Shown here in pieces: positions 27,785-42,073 of a stretch of 64,000 nucleotides of DNA (positions are counted from its first letter, which is position 1; each line of letters opens with the position of its first letter). Position numbers and translations under genes: made by a program. The notes beneath the pieces were generated by a model. It saw only the letters and a list, made by a program, of their open reading frames with translations, was not told where the DNA came from and ran no database searches. Source of the stretch: Acrocarpospora phusangensis (GTDB lineage Bacteria; Actinomycetota; Actinomycetes; Streptosporangiales; Streptosporangiaceae); NCBI RefSeq assembly GCF_016862995.1, contig NZ_BOOA01000009.1:1-64000 (forward strand), in the 5' to 3' direction.

Positions 27785-28738
27785 CTACGACTTCTTGCTG
27801 CCGGTTCGCTTGCTCCGCGACTGGCGGGTCGGCTGCTGGCGGACGACCTTGGGCTCGGGCGGGGCCGCCACGGGCTCCTCGGCCGTCTCCTTGGTCTTGC
27901 GGAACCGGGACAGCAGGCTGGCCGGCGGCTTGGGCGGGATCAGGTTGCCCTTCGCGTCGAACTGCGGCATCGGGTTGCGGCTGTAGAACCAGTGCTGCTG
28001 GCCCAGCGTCCACACGTTGGTGGTCACCCAGTACAGGATCAGGCCGAGCGGGAAGTTCAGGGAGAAGACGGCGAACAGCGGCGAGATGTACATCAGGATC
28101 TTCTGCTGCTGCGCCATGGGGTTGTCCGGCATCTGCGCCATCGACCGGGTCACGCTCTGCCGCACGGTCAGGAAGGTCGTCAGCGAGCTGATCGCGACGA
28201 AGAGCACCAGAACGATCTTGGCGAGGACGGGGTCGGCGCCGTACTTCGCAATGTCGAGGTCGCTGGTGAAGAAGGTCGCCGGAAAGGGGGCGCCGAAGAT
28301 GTGCGCGTCCCGGGCGTTGTCCACCAGCTCCTGGGTCATGCCGAACTTGGGCTGCCCGTGCGCCATTGCGTTCAGCACGGTGAACATCGAGATGAAGATC
28401 GGGAACTGGGCCAGTATGGGCAGGCAACCGCCGAGCGGGTTCGCGCCGCCCTCCTGGTAGACGCGCATGACCTCCTGGTTCATGCGCTGCTTGTCATTCT
28501 TGTACCGCTTGCGCAGCTCCTGGATCTTGGGAGCAAGCTCCTGCATCTTCTTCGACGAGCGCATCTGCTTGAGGAAGAGCGGGAAGATCAGGATTCGCAT
28601 CAGCACGGTGAGCGTGATGACGGTCAGCGCCCAGTTCAGGCCGCTGTCAGGACTTATGAAGGTGCTGTAGCCCGTGTGGATCCATGTGATCACGTGAGCG
28701 ATGGCCGTATACAGCCAATTCAGCCAGGACAGCTCCAC
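27785..28738 (-). CDS. yidC: Membrane protein insertase YidC
   Basis: Inserts and folds membrane proteins with or without SecYEG (317 residues, short actinobacterial type without a large periplasmic domain). The first helix is at about 10-30, followed by the core with the conserved arginine region (LMRILIFPLFLKQMRSSKKMQELAPK), GGCLPILAQFPIFISMF, helices near 160-240, and a basic C-terminal tail (KPPASLLSRFRKTK...RSKRTGSKKS) that suits ribosome contact. GTG start with AAGGGAG upstream; the in-frame ATG at 28786 lies inside yidD. Confidence 0.94.
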   Translation of the reverse strand: MELSWLNWLYTAIAHVITWIHTGYSTFISPDSGLNWALTVITLTVLMRILIFPLFLKQMRSSKKMQELAPKIQELRKRYKNDKQRMNQEVMRVYQEGGANPLGGCLPILAQFPIFISMFTVLNAMAHGQPKFGMTQELVDNARDAHIFGAPFPATFFTSDLDIAKYGADPVLAKIVLVLFVAISSLTTFLTVRQSVTRSMAQMPDNPMAQQQKILMYISPLFAVFSLNFPLGLILYWVTTNVWTLGQQHWFYSRNPMPQFDAKGNLIPPKPPASLLSRFRKTKETAEEPVAAPPEPKVVRQQPTRQSRSKRTGSKKS

Positions 28739-28742
28739 CGAG

Positions 28743-29048
28743 CTAGCTCCCTTGCTTGTTGTGGGGTCGAGGGGGCACGGGATCAAACCCGCCGGGGTGG
28801 AAAGGATGGCATCGGCCGATACGCCTGATGGTCAACCACACCCCGCGCAACGCCCCGTGAACGGCGATCGCCTCCACACCATATGCGCTGCAGGAGGGGA
28901 AGAATCGGCAGCGTGGCCCGAACAACGGGCTGATGAAGGCCCGGTAGAACTTGATCGGAGCCACCAGAATCCGGGCAGCGGGCGACGTCGGGACGGGTGT
29001 CGTACCCGTGGATCCCGTGGTCACCGGTGCGGGCTGCTCGGCTGTCAT
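28743..29048 (-). CDS. yidD: Membrane protein insertion efficiency factor YidD
   Basis: Small amphipathic membrane-associated protein (101 residues) with the family block [26 protein letters not shown] and the HPGGFDPVP end. The N-terminal 25 residues are a low-complexity Thr/Pro extension. It sits four bases upstream of yidC and downstream of rnpA, its standard place. Confidence 0.93.
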   Translation of the reverse strand: MTAEQPAPVTTGSTGTTPVPTSPAARILVAPIKFYRAFISPLFGPRCRFFPSCSAYGVEAIAVHGALRGVWLTIRRIGRCHPFHPGGFDPVPPRPHNKQGS

Positions 29049-29059
29049 GACCGTCCATC

Positions 29060-29401
29060 TCAGGGCCGCCGCAGGAGTCGCGTTAACGCGACATCGAGAT
29101 CGGCGGCCAGGTGCTCGCTGCTCGCGGACGCGGCCGGAGGATTGGCGCGTACCACCAGCAGGCTACCTCTCGGAAGTAGGTGTATACGTGCCCGCATCAG
29201 GTGTCTGAGCCGCCGCTTGACCTGATTTCTGACGACGGCGCCGCCGACTGCCTTGCTGACGACGAATCCCACCAGCGGGGGCAAATCCCCCTCACCAAGT
29301 CGGAAATGTACGACAAGCGACGGGCGTCCGGCGCGGCGTCCCCGACGAATCGCCTCGGCGAACTCGTCACCCCGCCGCATGCGGGAAGCGGACGGTAGCA
29401 C
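29060..29401 (-). CDS. rnpA: Ribonuclease P protein component
   Basis: Protein subunit of the tRNA 5' processing ribozyme (113 residues). It begins [13 protein letters not shown] and has the RNR motif region [21 protein letters not shown] start with AAGGAAG upstream. A hairpin separates it from rpmH. Confidence 0.94.
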   Translation of the reverse strand: MLPSASRMRRGDEFAEAIRRGRRAGRPSLVVHFRLGEGDLPPLVGFVVSKAVGGAVVRNQVKRRLRHLMRARIHLLPRGSLLVVRANPPAASASSEHLAADLDVALTRLLRRP

Positions 29402-29422
29402 CGGCTACTTCCTTACAAAAGT

Positions 29423-29440
29423 GGCCCGGTCTCCCGGGCC
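29423..29440 (-). terminator. Attenuator-like hairpin between rpmH and rnpA
   Basis: Perfect 7-bp stem GGCCCGG / CCGGGCC with a 4-nt loop. On the minus strand it is followed by ACTTTTG, a short T run. A second stem (GCCCGCCG, 29464-29489) lies closer to rpmH. They could lower rnpA expression relative to the ribosomal protein. Confidence 0.6.
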
Positions 29441-29513
29441 GATTCAGCCGACTCAAAGGGCCGGCCCGCCGCCGCGGTCGACGGCGGGCTTTCCCTCAGG
29501 CTTCAGCGGTGGG

Positions 29514-29651
29514 TCAGACGGTCAGCTCGGCGCGACCCTTGCGCCGACGCGCGGCCAGGATGGCGCGCCCGGCCCGGGTGCGCATCCGCAGCCGGAAGCC
29601 GTGGGTCTTCGCGCGACGGCGGTTGTTCGGCTGGAAAGTACGCTTGCTCAC
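29514..29651 (-). CDS. rpmH: 50S ribosomal protein L34
   Basis: A 45-residue ribosomal protein, complete and of normal length, too short for most ORF screens. It begins [19 protein letters not shown] and ends [13 protein letters not shown] start. It is the first gene of the rpmH-rnpA-yidD-yidC-jag unit and is divergent from dnaA. Confidence 0.97.
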   Translation of the reverse strand: MSKRTFQPNNRRRAKTHGFRLRMRTRAGRAILAARRRKGRAELTV

Positions 29652-29881
29652 GAGTGGGCTCCAGGCTTGTGTGACACCCGGGACGGTCCTCGGGCGCGGT
29701 ACGGTGCACGATTTTACGGCTCACCGTCGCAGGGCATGCGAAATAGCCGTCACGGATAAGCCGACCGCAACACGTTACGGGGGATCCGCCCAATGGTCAA
29801 ACCGGCGGACTGGGGACATCAGGACTTGGGCGTCTACCTGATCATCAGAGCAGAGCGTGACCATATCAGCGTGCAGCGGAG

Positions 29882-30133
29882 TTGTCCCCAGGCTCGTGAC
29901 CTGGTTTTCCACCGGTGGTTCAGCTGTCCACACCTGTGGGTCGTGACAACCACTAGGCTGTGGACAACGTCTTGAACGCCGGTCGGACGCACCGCTACTG
30001 TCAGGCGTTCAGACCTTCCCTCCTCATCCTGAGGGCTGTGCACGACCTGTGCACAACTTGTGGATCCCCTGTGGATCAAGAAGCGGGGATTGGCGCCGCC
30101 GGGAGGACTCCGGCCGGAAGCGGATGTGGATAA
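29882..30133. promoter_or_regulatory. DnaA-box cluster and promoter region upstream of dnaA
   Basis: The 531-bp rpmH-dnaA gap contains TTGTCCCCA (29882), CTGTCCACA (29924), TGTGGACAA (29959), four same-strand boxes starting at 30037, 30048, 30059 and 30070 (TGTGCACGA, TGTGCACAA, TGTGGATCC, TGTGGATCA), and a perfect TGTGGATAA at 30125. A -10-like TAGGCT (29954-29959) overlaps one box. The layout fits DnaA autoregulation. The part nearer rpmH (29652-29880) presumably carries the rpmH promoter; I see no gene in it. Confidence 0.8.
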
Positions 30134-30182
30134 CGGATCGCGGCGTGCGAGCGGGGGCCGCGTTAGGGAGGAGGGCTCGGCC

Positions 30183-31829
30183 GTGGACGGCATCGACCTC
30201 AACGCGGTATGGGCCCGCGCGCTGGCCACCCTCACCGAGGAGGGCGTTTCGGGGCAGCAGCGCGCCTTCCTGCAGATGACCACCCCGTCAGGCCTGATCA
30301 ACGACACGATCCTGCTGGCCGCCCCCAACGATTTCGCCAAGGAAGTCCTGGAAGTACGGCTCCGCCCGCTGATCGCGCACGCCCTTTCCCAGGAATTCGG
30401 CCGCCCGGTACGCATCGCGGTGATGGTCGACACGACCAACCAGCAGCAGCAAGGTCAGCAGCAGCGCGAAAGTTATCCCCAGGCCCCTGGGCAGAACTTC
30501 CCCAGGCCGCCCGGGTATCCCCAGCCGGTGGACAGCGCATATCCCCAGCAGGGAGGGCCTCAACCAGGCTTCAACCAGGGCTTTCGCCAGGAGTCCACAG
30601 CGCCGTCCACCGATTATCCACAGGGTGGTCCACAGGCCAAGCCCGGTTTCCCCTTTCCACAGGAGGAGCCACAGCCGGCGGCGGAGCCGTACCCGGCCGG
30701 GGGGCAGAAGCCGGCGTTTCCGACCGAGCCGCCCAAGCCGGAGCAGGGGCAGAACCGGTGGGAGAGCCGCGGGAGCCGTACCAGCGGGGAGCCGGCGCGG
30801 CTGAACGCCAAGTACACCTTCGACACCTTTGTTATTGGGGCCAGCAACCGGTTCGCGCACGCGGCCGCGGTGGCGGTGGCGGAGGCGCCGGCGAAGGCGT
30901 ACAACCCGCTGTTCATCTACGGGGACTCGGGGCTGGGCAAGACGCACCTGCTGCACGCCATCGGCCACTACGCGCAGAGCCTGTACGACGGCGCCCGGGT
31001 GCGGTACGTGAGCTCCGAGGAGTTCACCAACGACTTCATCAACTCCATCCGCGACCACAAGGCCGACGGTTTCCGGGCCCGCTACCGCGCGGTGGACATC
31101 CTGCTCGTGGACGACATCCAGTTCCTGGAGGGCAAGGAGCAGACGCAGGAGGAGTTCTTCCACACCTTCAACACCCTGCACAACTCCTCCAAGCAGATCG
31201 TCATCTCCAGCGACCGCGCGCCCAAGCAGCTGGTCACGCTGGAGGACCGGCTCCGCAACCGGTTCGAGTGGGGCCTGATCACCGACGTGCAGCCGCCCGA
31301 GCTGGAGACGCGGATCGCGATCCTGCGGAAGAAGGCCATCCAGGAGGGCCTGGCCGCGCCGCCGGACGTGCTGGAGTACATCGCCAGCCGGATCGCCACC
31401 AACATCCGTGAGCTGGAGGGCGCGCTGATCCGGGTGACGGCGTTCGCCAGCCTCAACCGGCAGTCCGTGGACATCCAGCTGACCGAGATCGTGCTCAAGG
31501 ATCTGATCAGCGAGGACGCGGACACCGAGATCACCATCGCGCTGATCATGTCGACGACGGCCGAGTACTTCGGCGTCTCGCTCGAGGACCTGTGCGGCGG
31601 CTCGCGCTCGCGGGCGCTGGTGACGGCCCGGCAGATCGCCATGTATCTGGCCAGGGAGCTGACCGACCTGTCGCTGCCGAAGATCGGCCAGCAGTTCGGC
31701 GGTCGCGACCACACCACGGTCATGCACGCGGAGCGGAAGATCCGGTCCCTGATGGCCGAACGCCGCTCGATGTACAACCAGGTGAACGAGCTCACCACCC
31801 GCATCAAGCAACGCGGTCGCCAAGCTTGA
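30183..31829 (+). CDS. dnaA: Chromosomal replication initiator DnaA
   Basis: Binds DnaA boxes and melts oriC (548 residues from GTG 30183). Domain I is about 1-85, a proline/glutamine-rich linker (domain II) about 86-205 contains repeated YPQ tripeptides, and the AAA+ domain III has GDSGLGKT (247-254) and [24 protein letters not shown]. Domain IV has the DnaA signature [24 protein letters not shown] split across a helix and [15 protein letters not shown] is chosen because AGGGAGGAGGG lies 8 nt upstream; the longer frame to 30060 runs through the DnaA-box cluster. Confidence 0.97.
   Translation: MDGIDLNAVWARALATLTEEGVSGQQRAFLQMTTPSGLINDTILLAAPNDFAKEVLEVRLRPLIAHALSQEFGRPVRIAVMVDTTNQQQQGQQQRESYPQAPGQNFPRPPGYPQPVDSAYPQQGGPQPGFNQGFRQESTAPSTDYPQGGPQAKPGFPFPQEEPQPAAEPYPAGGQKPAFPTEPPKPEQGQNRWESRGSRTSGEPARLNAKYTFDTFVIGASNRFAHAAAVAVAEAPAKAYNPLFIYGDSGLGKTHLLHAIGHYAQSLYDGARVRYVSSEEFTNDFINSIRDHKADGFRARYRAVDILLVDDIQFLEGKEQTQEEFFHTFNTLHNSSKQIVISSDRAPKQLVTLEDRLRNRFEWGLITDVQPPELETRIAILRKKAIQEGLAAPPDVLEYIASRIATNIRELEGALIRVTAFASLNRQSVDIQLTEIVLKDLISEDADTEITIALIMSTTAEYFGVSLEDLCGGSRSRALVTARQIAMYLARELTDLSLPKIGQQFGGRDHTTVMHAERKIRSLMAERRSMYNQVNELTTRIKQRGRQA
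30473..30661. repeat. DnaA-box-like sequences inside the dnaA linker
   Basis: Seven box-like 9-mers in the same orientation: TTATCCCCA (30473), GTATCCCCA (30515), ATATCCCCA (30539), GAGTCCACA (30591), TTATCCACA perfect (30614), TGGTCCACA (30626) and CTTTCCACA (30653). Several code for the YPQ tripeptides of domain II. Confidence 0.7.
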
Positions 31830-32500
31830 TTCACAGGCTGTGGATATCTCTGTGGATCACCGCCACTACACGTCAGAGCCGTGTTAGCGACGCCCTGAAG
31901 ATCTTTTCACGAGGCGTTTTCCCCACACCCTGTGGATAACTCTGGGGACAAGTTGGGGATAACTTGGGGACAACCTGTGTACGGTCTGTGGACGCTCTGT
32001 GCACAGTGGAAAAATCACCAACCGAGGTGGGCGTGTCTCCCGTGGATAACCTGGGGATAACCTGTGGGTAACCGGTGGATGACGCACCGTTTTCCTGGGG
32101 ATGCCCTGTGCACAACCGAAAGTTCCCCACAGGCCACGCTTCGTCATCCACTGTTTACCCACAGGCACGGTGGATGACGGCGGCCGGGCTGAGCTGCGGA
32201 AACAGGGGTTCATCCACATATCCACAGCCCCTATGAATGTGACTACGTTCTCTCTCACAAGGGAAATCAAGAGCAACAGAAGGGCTCCGCGGAGCGCCAA
32301 GGTGCGGGAGAGTTGACACCTGTGGGCGAGCGACGAGGATGGGCGTTCGCTGCTACGTCCGCCGAGCAGACCGCAGAGAGCACCACCTCGAGCACCACAC
32401 CCCGAGTACTGCCCACTCCCGCCAGGGATGAACCGCGTTCGCCGGACATGCGACCGCAGACACAGCAACAAGCCAAGAAATCCACAGGAGGCTGATCCCC
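31830..32500. other. oriC: Origin of chromosomal replication, oriC
   Basis: The dnaA-dnaN gap holds at least 18 DnaA-box-like 9-mers. On the plus strand they start at 31839, 31851, 31931 (perfect TGTGGATAA), 31943, 31954, 31965, 31976, 31987, 31998, 32041, 32052, 32063, 32074 and 32107. In the opposite orientation they start at 31919, 32123, 32155, 32210 and 32218. Two runs (31943-32006 and 32041-32082) repeat exactly every 11 bp. A less GC-rich stretch (about 32228-32280) is a candidate unwinding element. Two short open frames here are rejected as genes. Confidence 0.95.
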
Positions 32501-33637
32501 GTGATGTTCCGGGTCGACCGAGACGTGCTCGCCGAGGCGGTCGCGTGGACGGCACGTAGCCTGCCCGCCAGGCCCTCCGTGCCCGTGCTCGCGGGTATGC
32601 GGCTGGAAGTGACAGAAGACCACCAGCTGAAGCTCTCCGGCTTCGACTACGAGGTCTCCGCCGAGGTCACCCTCGACCTGCAGACCGGCGAGCCGGGTGT
32701 GGTCCTGGTCTCCGGCAAGCTGCTCGCCGAGATCACCCGCGCGCTTCCCGCACAGCCTGTGGATCTCGTTGTGGAGGGCGCCAAGGCGGTCGTCACCTGT
32801 GGTAGCGCCCGCTTCACCCTGCTGACCATGCCGGTGGAGGACTACCCCTCGCTGCCGGCCATGCCGCCCGCCGCCGGCCGGGTGGGCAGCGACGTGTTCG
32901 CGGCCGCCGTCGCCCAGGTGGCCACCGCGGCGGGCAAGGACGAGACGCTGCCGATGCTGACCGGCGTGCGGATGGAGATCGAGGGCGACACGGTCACGCT
33001 GGCGGCGACCGACCGCTACCGGCTGGCCGTACGGGAGCTGAAGTGGCAGCCTGACCAGCCGGATTTCCAGGCGATCGCGATGATCCCGGGGCGTACGCTG
33101 GCCGACACCGCCAAGTCGCTGGTGACCGGCGCCGAGGTGGAGATCGCGCTCAGTTCGGTGGGCGGCACCGGTGAGGGTATGATCGGCTTCTCCAGCTCCG
33201 GCCGCCGTACCACCACCCGCCTGCTCGACCCCGAGTTCCCCAAGTACCGCTCCCTGCTCCCCACCGAGTTCTCCGCCCACGCCGACATCCCCACCAGCTC
33301 CTTCGTGGAGGCCGTCAAGCGCGTGGCCCTGGTCGCCGAGCGCAACACGCCGGTGCGGCTCGCCTTCCGCGGCGCCGAGGTCGTGCTGGAGGCCGGCAGC
33401 GGCGACGAGGCGCAGGCCGTGGAGGTCCTGCCGGTGGAGTTCGAGGGCGAGGACATCAACATCGCCTTCAACCACCAGTTCCTGCTGGAGGGCCTGGGCG
33501 CGATCGACTCCGACGTGGCCCGGCTGAACTTCACCACCTCCACCAAGCCCGCCATCCTCACCGGTGGAAAACCTGTGGATGAACACGCGATCGCGGACTA
33601 CCGCTACCTGATCATGCCGATCCGGCTGAGCTCCTGA
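32501..33637 (+). CDS. dnaN: DNA polymerase III sliding clamp (beta subunit)
   Basis: Ring-forming processivity clamp of 378 residues, with three repeated clamp domains. It begins MFRVDRDVLAEAVAWTARSLPARPSVPVLAGM and ends YLIMPIRL, as the family does. A GTG-ATG pair opens the gene. AGGAGG (32486-32491) is 9 nt from the GTG, which I prefer. Two DnaA-box-like CTGTGGAT sequences occur within it. Confidence 0.97.
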   Translation: MMFRVDRDVLAEAVAWTARSLPARPSVPVLAGMRLEVTEDHQLKLSGFDYEVSAEVTLDLQTGEPGVVLVSGKLLAEITRALPAQPVDLVVEGAKAVVTCGSARFTLLTMPVEDYPSLPAMPPAAGRVGSDVFAAAVAQVATAAGKDETLPMLTGVRMEIEGDTVTLAATDRYRLAVRELKWQPDQPDFQAIAMIPGRTLADTAKSLVTGAEVEIALSSVGGTGEGMIGFSSSGRRTTTRLLDPEFPKYRSLLPTEFSAHADIPTSSFVEAVKRVALVAERNTPVRLAFRGAEVVLEAGSGDEAQAVEVLPVEFEGEDINIAFNHQFLLEGLGAIDSDVARLNFTTSTKPAILTGGKPVDEHAIADYRYLIMPIRLSS

Positions 33638-33719
33638 CGCCACGTACGGGGACGGACCGTATGATCTGACCCCGTGCCGGGTAGGGCGATCACGATGGAT
33701 CTACTAGGGGGTGGCCTCG

Positions 33720-34664
33720 ATGCAGATCGGCCTGATTGGGCTCGGGAAGATGGGCGGCAACATGGCCGAGCGGCTCCGCCGCGGCGGCCATGACGTGGTC
33801 GGGTACGACCGCGATCGCCAGATCAGCGACGTCGGAAGCCTCAAGGAACTCGTCGAGCGGCTGGCCGCGCCCCGGGTGGTGTGGATCATGGTTCCGGCCG
33901 GTGACCCCACCCGGGCGACGATCAGCGCGCTGAGCGAGCTGCTCGCCCCCGGCGACACCGTCGTCGACGGCGGTAATTCACACTACGGGGACGACCAGCG
34001 CCACGGCGAGGAGCTGGCCGCCCGCGAGATCGGCTTCGTGGACGTCGGCGTCAGCGGCGGCGTGTGGGGCCTGCAGAACGGCTACGCCCTGATGGCGGGC
34101 GGCACGGCCGAGAACGTCCAGCGCCTGATGCCGATCTTCGACACGCTCAAGCCGGAGGGCGAGGACGGTTTCGTCCACGCGGGCTCCGTCGGCGCGGGCC
34201 ACTTCGCCAAGATGGTCCACAACGGCATCGAGTACGGCATGATGCAGGCCTTCGCCGAAGGCTGGGAGCTGCTGGAGGCCACCGACATCGTCACCGACGT
34301 GCCGGGCGCCTTCGCCAGCTGGCGGCACGGCACGGTGATCCGGTCCTGGCTGCTCGACCTGCTGGTCCGGGCGCTCAAGGAGGACCCGGAGCTGTCGGAG
34401 CTGAAGGGTTATGCACAGGACTCCGGCGAGGGCCGGTGGACGGTGCAGGCGGCTGTGGACCACGCGGTCCCGCTGCCGGTGATCACCGCGGCGCTGTTCG
34501 CCCGGTTCGCCTCCCGGCAGGAGGATTCGCCGGCCATGAAGATGGTCGCGGCGCTGCGCAACCAGTTCGGCGGCCACGCGGTGAGCGCCGCGGAAGGCCA
34601 GACGGGGCTGGGCGCGGACGCCCCCGGTGCGGACACCGTGCCGCCCGTGGAGGCCGAAGGCTGA
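33720..34664 (+). CDS. gnd: 6-phosphogluconate dehydrogenase, short (GndA/YqeC-like) type
   Basis: Oxidatively decarboxylates 6-phosphogluconate to ribulose 5-phosphate (314 residues, the short class). N-terminal MQIGLIGLGKMGGNMAERL is the dinucleotide-binding motif; VDGGNSHYGDD and the catalytic-lysine block GAGHFAKMVHNGIEYGMMQAFAEG follow. ATG 33720 is preferred because GGGGGTGG lies just upstream and the alternative GTG at 33711 is inside that site. The gene is located between dnaN and recF in most actinobacteria. Confidence 0.93.
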   Translation: MQIGLIGLGKMGGNMAERLRRGGHDVVGYDRDRQISDVGSLKELVERLAAPRVVWIMVPAGDPTRATISALSELLAPGDTVVDGGNSHYGDDQRHGEELAAREIGFVDVGVSGGVWGLQNGYALMAGGTAENVQRLMPIFDTLKPEGEDGFVHAGSVGAGHFAKMVHNGIEYGMMQAFAEGWELLEATDIVTDVPGAFASWRHGTVIRSWLLDLLVRALKEDPELSELKGYAQDSGEGRWTVQAAVDHAVPLPVITAALFARFASRQEDSPAMKMVAALRNQFGGHAVSAAEGQTGLGADAPGADTVPPVEAEG

Positions 34665-34701
34665 GAAGGCCGAGGGCGCTGAAGATGTCGGTGCGTACCG
34701 C

Positions 34702-34714
34702 TAGCGTGGCGGCA
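34702..34714 (+). promoter_or_regulatory. -10 element of a leaderless recF promoter
   Basis: TAGCGT (34702-34707) ends six bases before the recF ATG; no ribosome binding site is present. Confidence 0.45.
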
Positions 34715-35877
34715 TGCACGTCGCCCATCTCTCGCTCACCGACTTCCGGTCCTATCCCGGGGTGGAGCTCGCGCTCGACCCCGGCGTGACCGCGCTCGTC
34801 GGCCCGAACGGGCAGGGCAAGACGAACCTGGTCGAGGCGCTCGGCTACGTCGCCACCCACGCCAGCCACCGAGTGGCCACCGACGCCCCCCTGGTCCGGC
34901 ACGGCGCGAGCCGGGCGGTGATCCGCTCGGTGATCGTCAAGGACGACCGCAGGGCGCTGATCGAGCTGGAGCTCAACCCGGGCCGGGCCAACCGCGCCCG
35001 GATCAACCGGTCCCCCGTCTCCCGCGCCAGGGACGCGCTGGGCCTGCTGCGGACCGTGCTGTTCGCCCCCGAGGACCTGGCCCTGGTCAAGGGAGACCCG
35101 GCCGAGCGCCGCCGGTTCATGGACGATCTGCTCGTCGCCCGGCATCCCCGTTTCGCCGGGGTGCGGGCCGACTACGACCGGGTGCTCAAACAGCGCAACG
35201 CCCTGCTCCGCACGGGGGTCCTGGCGCGCCCTGGAAAGCGCCGTAGCGCCCGCAGGCAGGACGAGGAGTCCGGATTCGCCGAGGCGGGCGCCGGAGACGT
35301 CCAGAGCACGCTGGCGGTCTGGGACAGCCATCTCGTCCGCCACGGCGCGGAGCTGCTCGCCGCCCGGCTGGACCTGGTCGACGAGCTCCGCCCGCTGGCG
35401 GCCAAGGCGTATGCCTCGCTGGCCCCCGCCTCCGGGGCCGCCCAGCTCGACTACTTGTCCACAGCCCTGGGGACAACCCGCGACGATCTGGCCGGGCAGC
35501 TGCACGCCGCCCTGGCCGAGGCGCGCAGGTCCGAGCTGGAACGCGGCGTCACCCTGGTCGGCCCGCATCGCGACGACCTCCAGCTCCGCCTCGGCGAGCT
35601 CCCGGCCCGCGGCTACGCCAGCCACGGCGAGTCCTGGTCGTTCGCGCTCGCCCTCCGGCTGGCCGCCTACGACCTGCTCCGCGCCGACGGCGGCGATCCC
35701 GTGCTGATCCTGGACGACGTGTTCGCCGAGCTCGACACCCAGCGCCGGCGCAGGCTGGCCGAGATGGTGGCGCCGGCCGAGCAGGTCCTGATCACCGCGG
35801 CCGTCCCCGACGACGTGCCCGCCGAACTGGCCGGCGCCCGTTTCGACGTCACCGAAGGGAGCGTCACCCGTGTCTGA
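34714..35877 (+). CDS. recF: DNA replication and repair protein RecF
   Basis: SMC-like ATPase (387 residues) that helps RecA loading at gaps. It begins [19 protein letters not shown] and has Walker A GPNGQGKT (30-37), the [21 protein letters not shown] block and a C-terminal signature/Walker B region ([18 protein letters not shown]). A perfect TTGTCCACA and a facing TGGGGACAA occur at 35455 and 35468 within it. It overlaps the downstream DUF721 gene by 8 bp. Confidence 0.95.
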   Translation: MHVAHLSLTDFRSYPGVELALDPGVTALVGPNGQGKTNLVEALGYVATHASHRVATDAPLVRHGASRAVIRSVIVKDDRRALIELELNPGRANRARINRSPVSRARDALGLLRTVLFAPEDLALVKGDPAERRRFMDDLLVARHPRFAGVRADYDRVLKQRNALLRTGVLARPGKRRSARRQDEESGFAEAGAGDVQSTLAVWDSHLVRHGAELLAARLDLVDELRPLAAKAYASLAPASGAAQLDYLSTALGTTRDDLAGQLHAALAEARRSELERGVTLVGPHRDDLQLRLGELPARGYASHGESWSFALALRLAAYDLLRADGGDPVLILDDVFAELDTQRRRRLAEMVAPAEQVLITAAVPDDVPAELAGARFDVTEGSVTRV

Positions 35878-36391
35878 ACCCCCCGCGGGCGGGCAGTCCC
35901 CCCAGAACTCGGCGGCCAAGGGCGCCGCCCTGGCCAGGGAGAAGCTCGCCCAGGCCAAGGCCGACGCGCTGCGCCGAGGCCAGCTGCCGCGCAGCGAGCC
36001 ACGCCGCCGCAAGAACGGCGTCCGGCGGGATTCCAGTGATCCCCAGCTGCTCGGCGGGGCCATCCGGGAACTGCTGGCCGCCCGGGGCTGGGAGCAGTCG
36101 GTCGCCGTCGGCGGGGTGTTCGGCCGCTGGCGGGAGATCGTCGGCCCGGAACTGGCCTCGCACACCAGGCCGGAGAGCTTCGAGGACGGGGAGGTGCTGG
36201 TCGCCGCCGACTCCACGGCCTGGGCCACCCAGGTGCGCCTGCTGGCCGCCTCCCTGGTCAGACGCCTGAACGAGGAGCTGGGCGAGGGCACGGTCCACCG
36301 GGTCAAGGTGCACGGGCCGAACGCCGGCCCGCGTCCCGGCGGTGGCCTGCGTGTTCACGGCAGCAAGGGGCCGGGGGACACCTACGGATAA
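35870..36391 (+). CDS. DUF721 (DciA-like) family protein
   Basis: A 173-residue protein of the DciA/DUF721 family, which in bacteria lacking DnaC helps load the replicative helicase. A basic low-complexity N-terminus (about 1-55) precedes the conserved domain ([66 protein letters not shown]). GTG start within recF implies coupling. It matches Rv0004 in order. Confidence 0.88.
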   Translation: MSEPPAGGQSPQNSAAKGAALAREKLAQAKADALRRGQLPRSEPRRRKNGVRRDSSDPQLLGGAIRELLAARGWEQSVAVGGVFGRWREIVGPELASHTRPESFEDGEVLVAADSTAWATQVRLLAASLVRRLNEELGEGTVHRVKVHGPNAGPRPGGGLRVHGSKGPGDTYG

Positions 36392-36490
36392 AGGGCTGAC
36401 GTCCGTCCGTACCAGATCGAAAACGGGCTGTGGAAAAGCTCGCAGTGGCCCGAAATCGCGTCTGACGCGAGAACCCCCGGTCTCGCGGTG

Positions 36491-36573
36491 TTGACATTAA
36501 AAACAAGATCATCGCATTAGCGGGCATCACAGCCCCCGTCAATGCCACCTGAGGTCCCGAAGACCGGTAGAAT
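36491..36573 (+). promoter_or_regulatory. Candidate gyrB promoters
   Basis: The 343-bp DUF721-gyrB gap has no gene. It holds a consensus -35 TTGACA (36491-36496) with CATTAG 18 bp downstream, and a separate -10 TAGAAT (36568-36573) without a clear -35. Two promoters would fit supercoiling-responsive control, but this is inference. Confidence 0.45.
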
Positions 36574-36641
36574 GAAAGCGGACTTAAGGACACGTCCGTT
36601 TGCGTGTCACCCCGGCCTGACGAGCCGACTCCCCTGGGTGA

Positions 36642-38678
<2,037 letters not shown>

Positions 38679-38711
38679 TCGGCCTGCCGTACAGAGCAGA
38701 AAAGGATTGAC

Positions 38712-41227
<2,516 letters not shown>

Positions 41228-41231
<4 letters not shown>

Positions 41232-41950
41232 GCAACTCGGGCAGCGCCAGCGCCAGAACAACGAAGGCTTCGGCCGCCAAGCCGACGTCCTTCGCCATGC
41301 GTGACGGGGTGTCCGAGCGGATCGACGACGAGGGACCGGACTCTCCTCGTCCCGCCGAGGAGGAGCCGAAGACGGACGACTCCACGGTGCGCATCCGCAC
41401 CACGGGTCCGGACCCGAAGCCGTGGTCGCCGGCCGCGCCCGACCTGAACGAGACCAACCCTCGCCCCCCAGCGGTCCCGTCCGTCGGCACGGCGGCCGAC
41501 CTGACCACACCCGCGCCCGCCGACCGGCCGATACTCAAGACCAAACCGGCGGAAGACAAGAAATCGGCCATCCGTGCCCCCCGGAAGGCCCACCTCGTCC
41601 TCCGCCGCGTGGAACCCTGGTCGGCGATGAAGTTCAGCTTCGTCGTCTCCCTGGTCTGCTTCGTCGTCCTGTTCGTCGCGGTCGCCGTCCTGTACGGCGT
41701 GCTCTCCGCCATGGGCGTCTTCGACGAGATCGTCAAGGCCGTCAACCAGCTCACCGTCGGCGAGGGCGCGACCCCGTCCTTCAACGTGGCCAGCTGGTTC
41801 GAGCCCGTCCGCATCCTGGGCTACACCGCCCTGCTGGGCGCGATCAACGTCGTCCTGATCACCGCGCTGGCGACACTGGGCGCGGTCATCTACAACCTCT
41901 CCGCCGACCTGGTCGGCGGCGTCGAAGTCACGTTCAGCGAAGCCGAGTAA
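41228..41950 (+). CDS. DUF3566 domain-containing membrane protein
   Basis: A 240-residue protein at the Rv0007 position. A charged proline-rich cytoplasmic N-terminus (about 1-115) is followed by the DUF3566 domain with two membrane helices (about 138-160 and 195-220), starting [23 protein letters not shown]. Conserved after gyrA in actinobacteria; function unknown, with a link to growth or envelope suspected. ATG overlaps the gyrA stop. Confidence 0.88.
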
Positions 41951-41955
41951 GCCCC

Positions 41956-41997
41956 GTTCCTGTACGGCTCCGCCGGGCGGCGCGGCCGTACAGGAAC
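41956..41997 (+). terminator. Long hairpin after DUF3566
   Basis: Perfect 13-bp stem GTTCCTGTACGGC / GCCGTACAGGAAC around a 16-nt GC-rich loop; no T tract follows. Probably a transcript end before the tRNA promoter (-10 TAAGCT at 42026-42031). Confidence 0.6.
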
Positions 41998-42073
41998 CAC
42001 GGTGCGAGGAACCCCTCGGACACGGTAAGCTTTTCCTCGTCCAGCCGAGACCCGCGGGTCCTGGTTGCGGCTG

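Noticed and set aside
32101-32495. Short open frames inside oriC
   Set aside because: No family similarity, no ribosome binding site, and they run across DnaA boxes.
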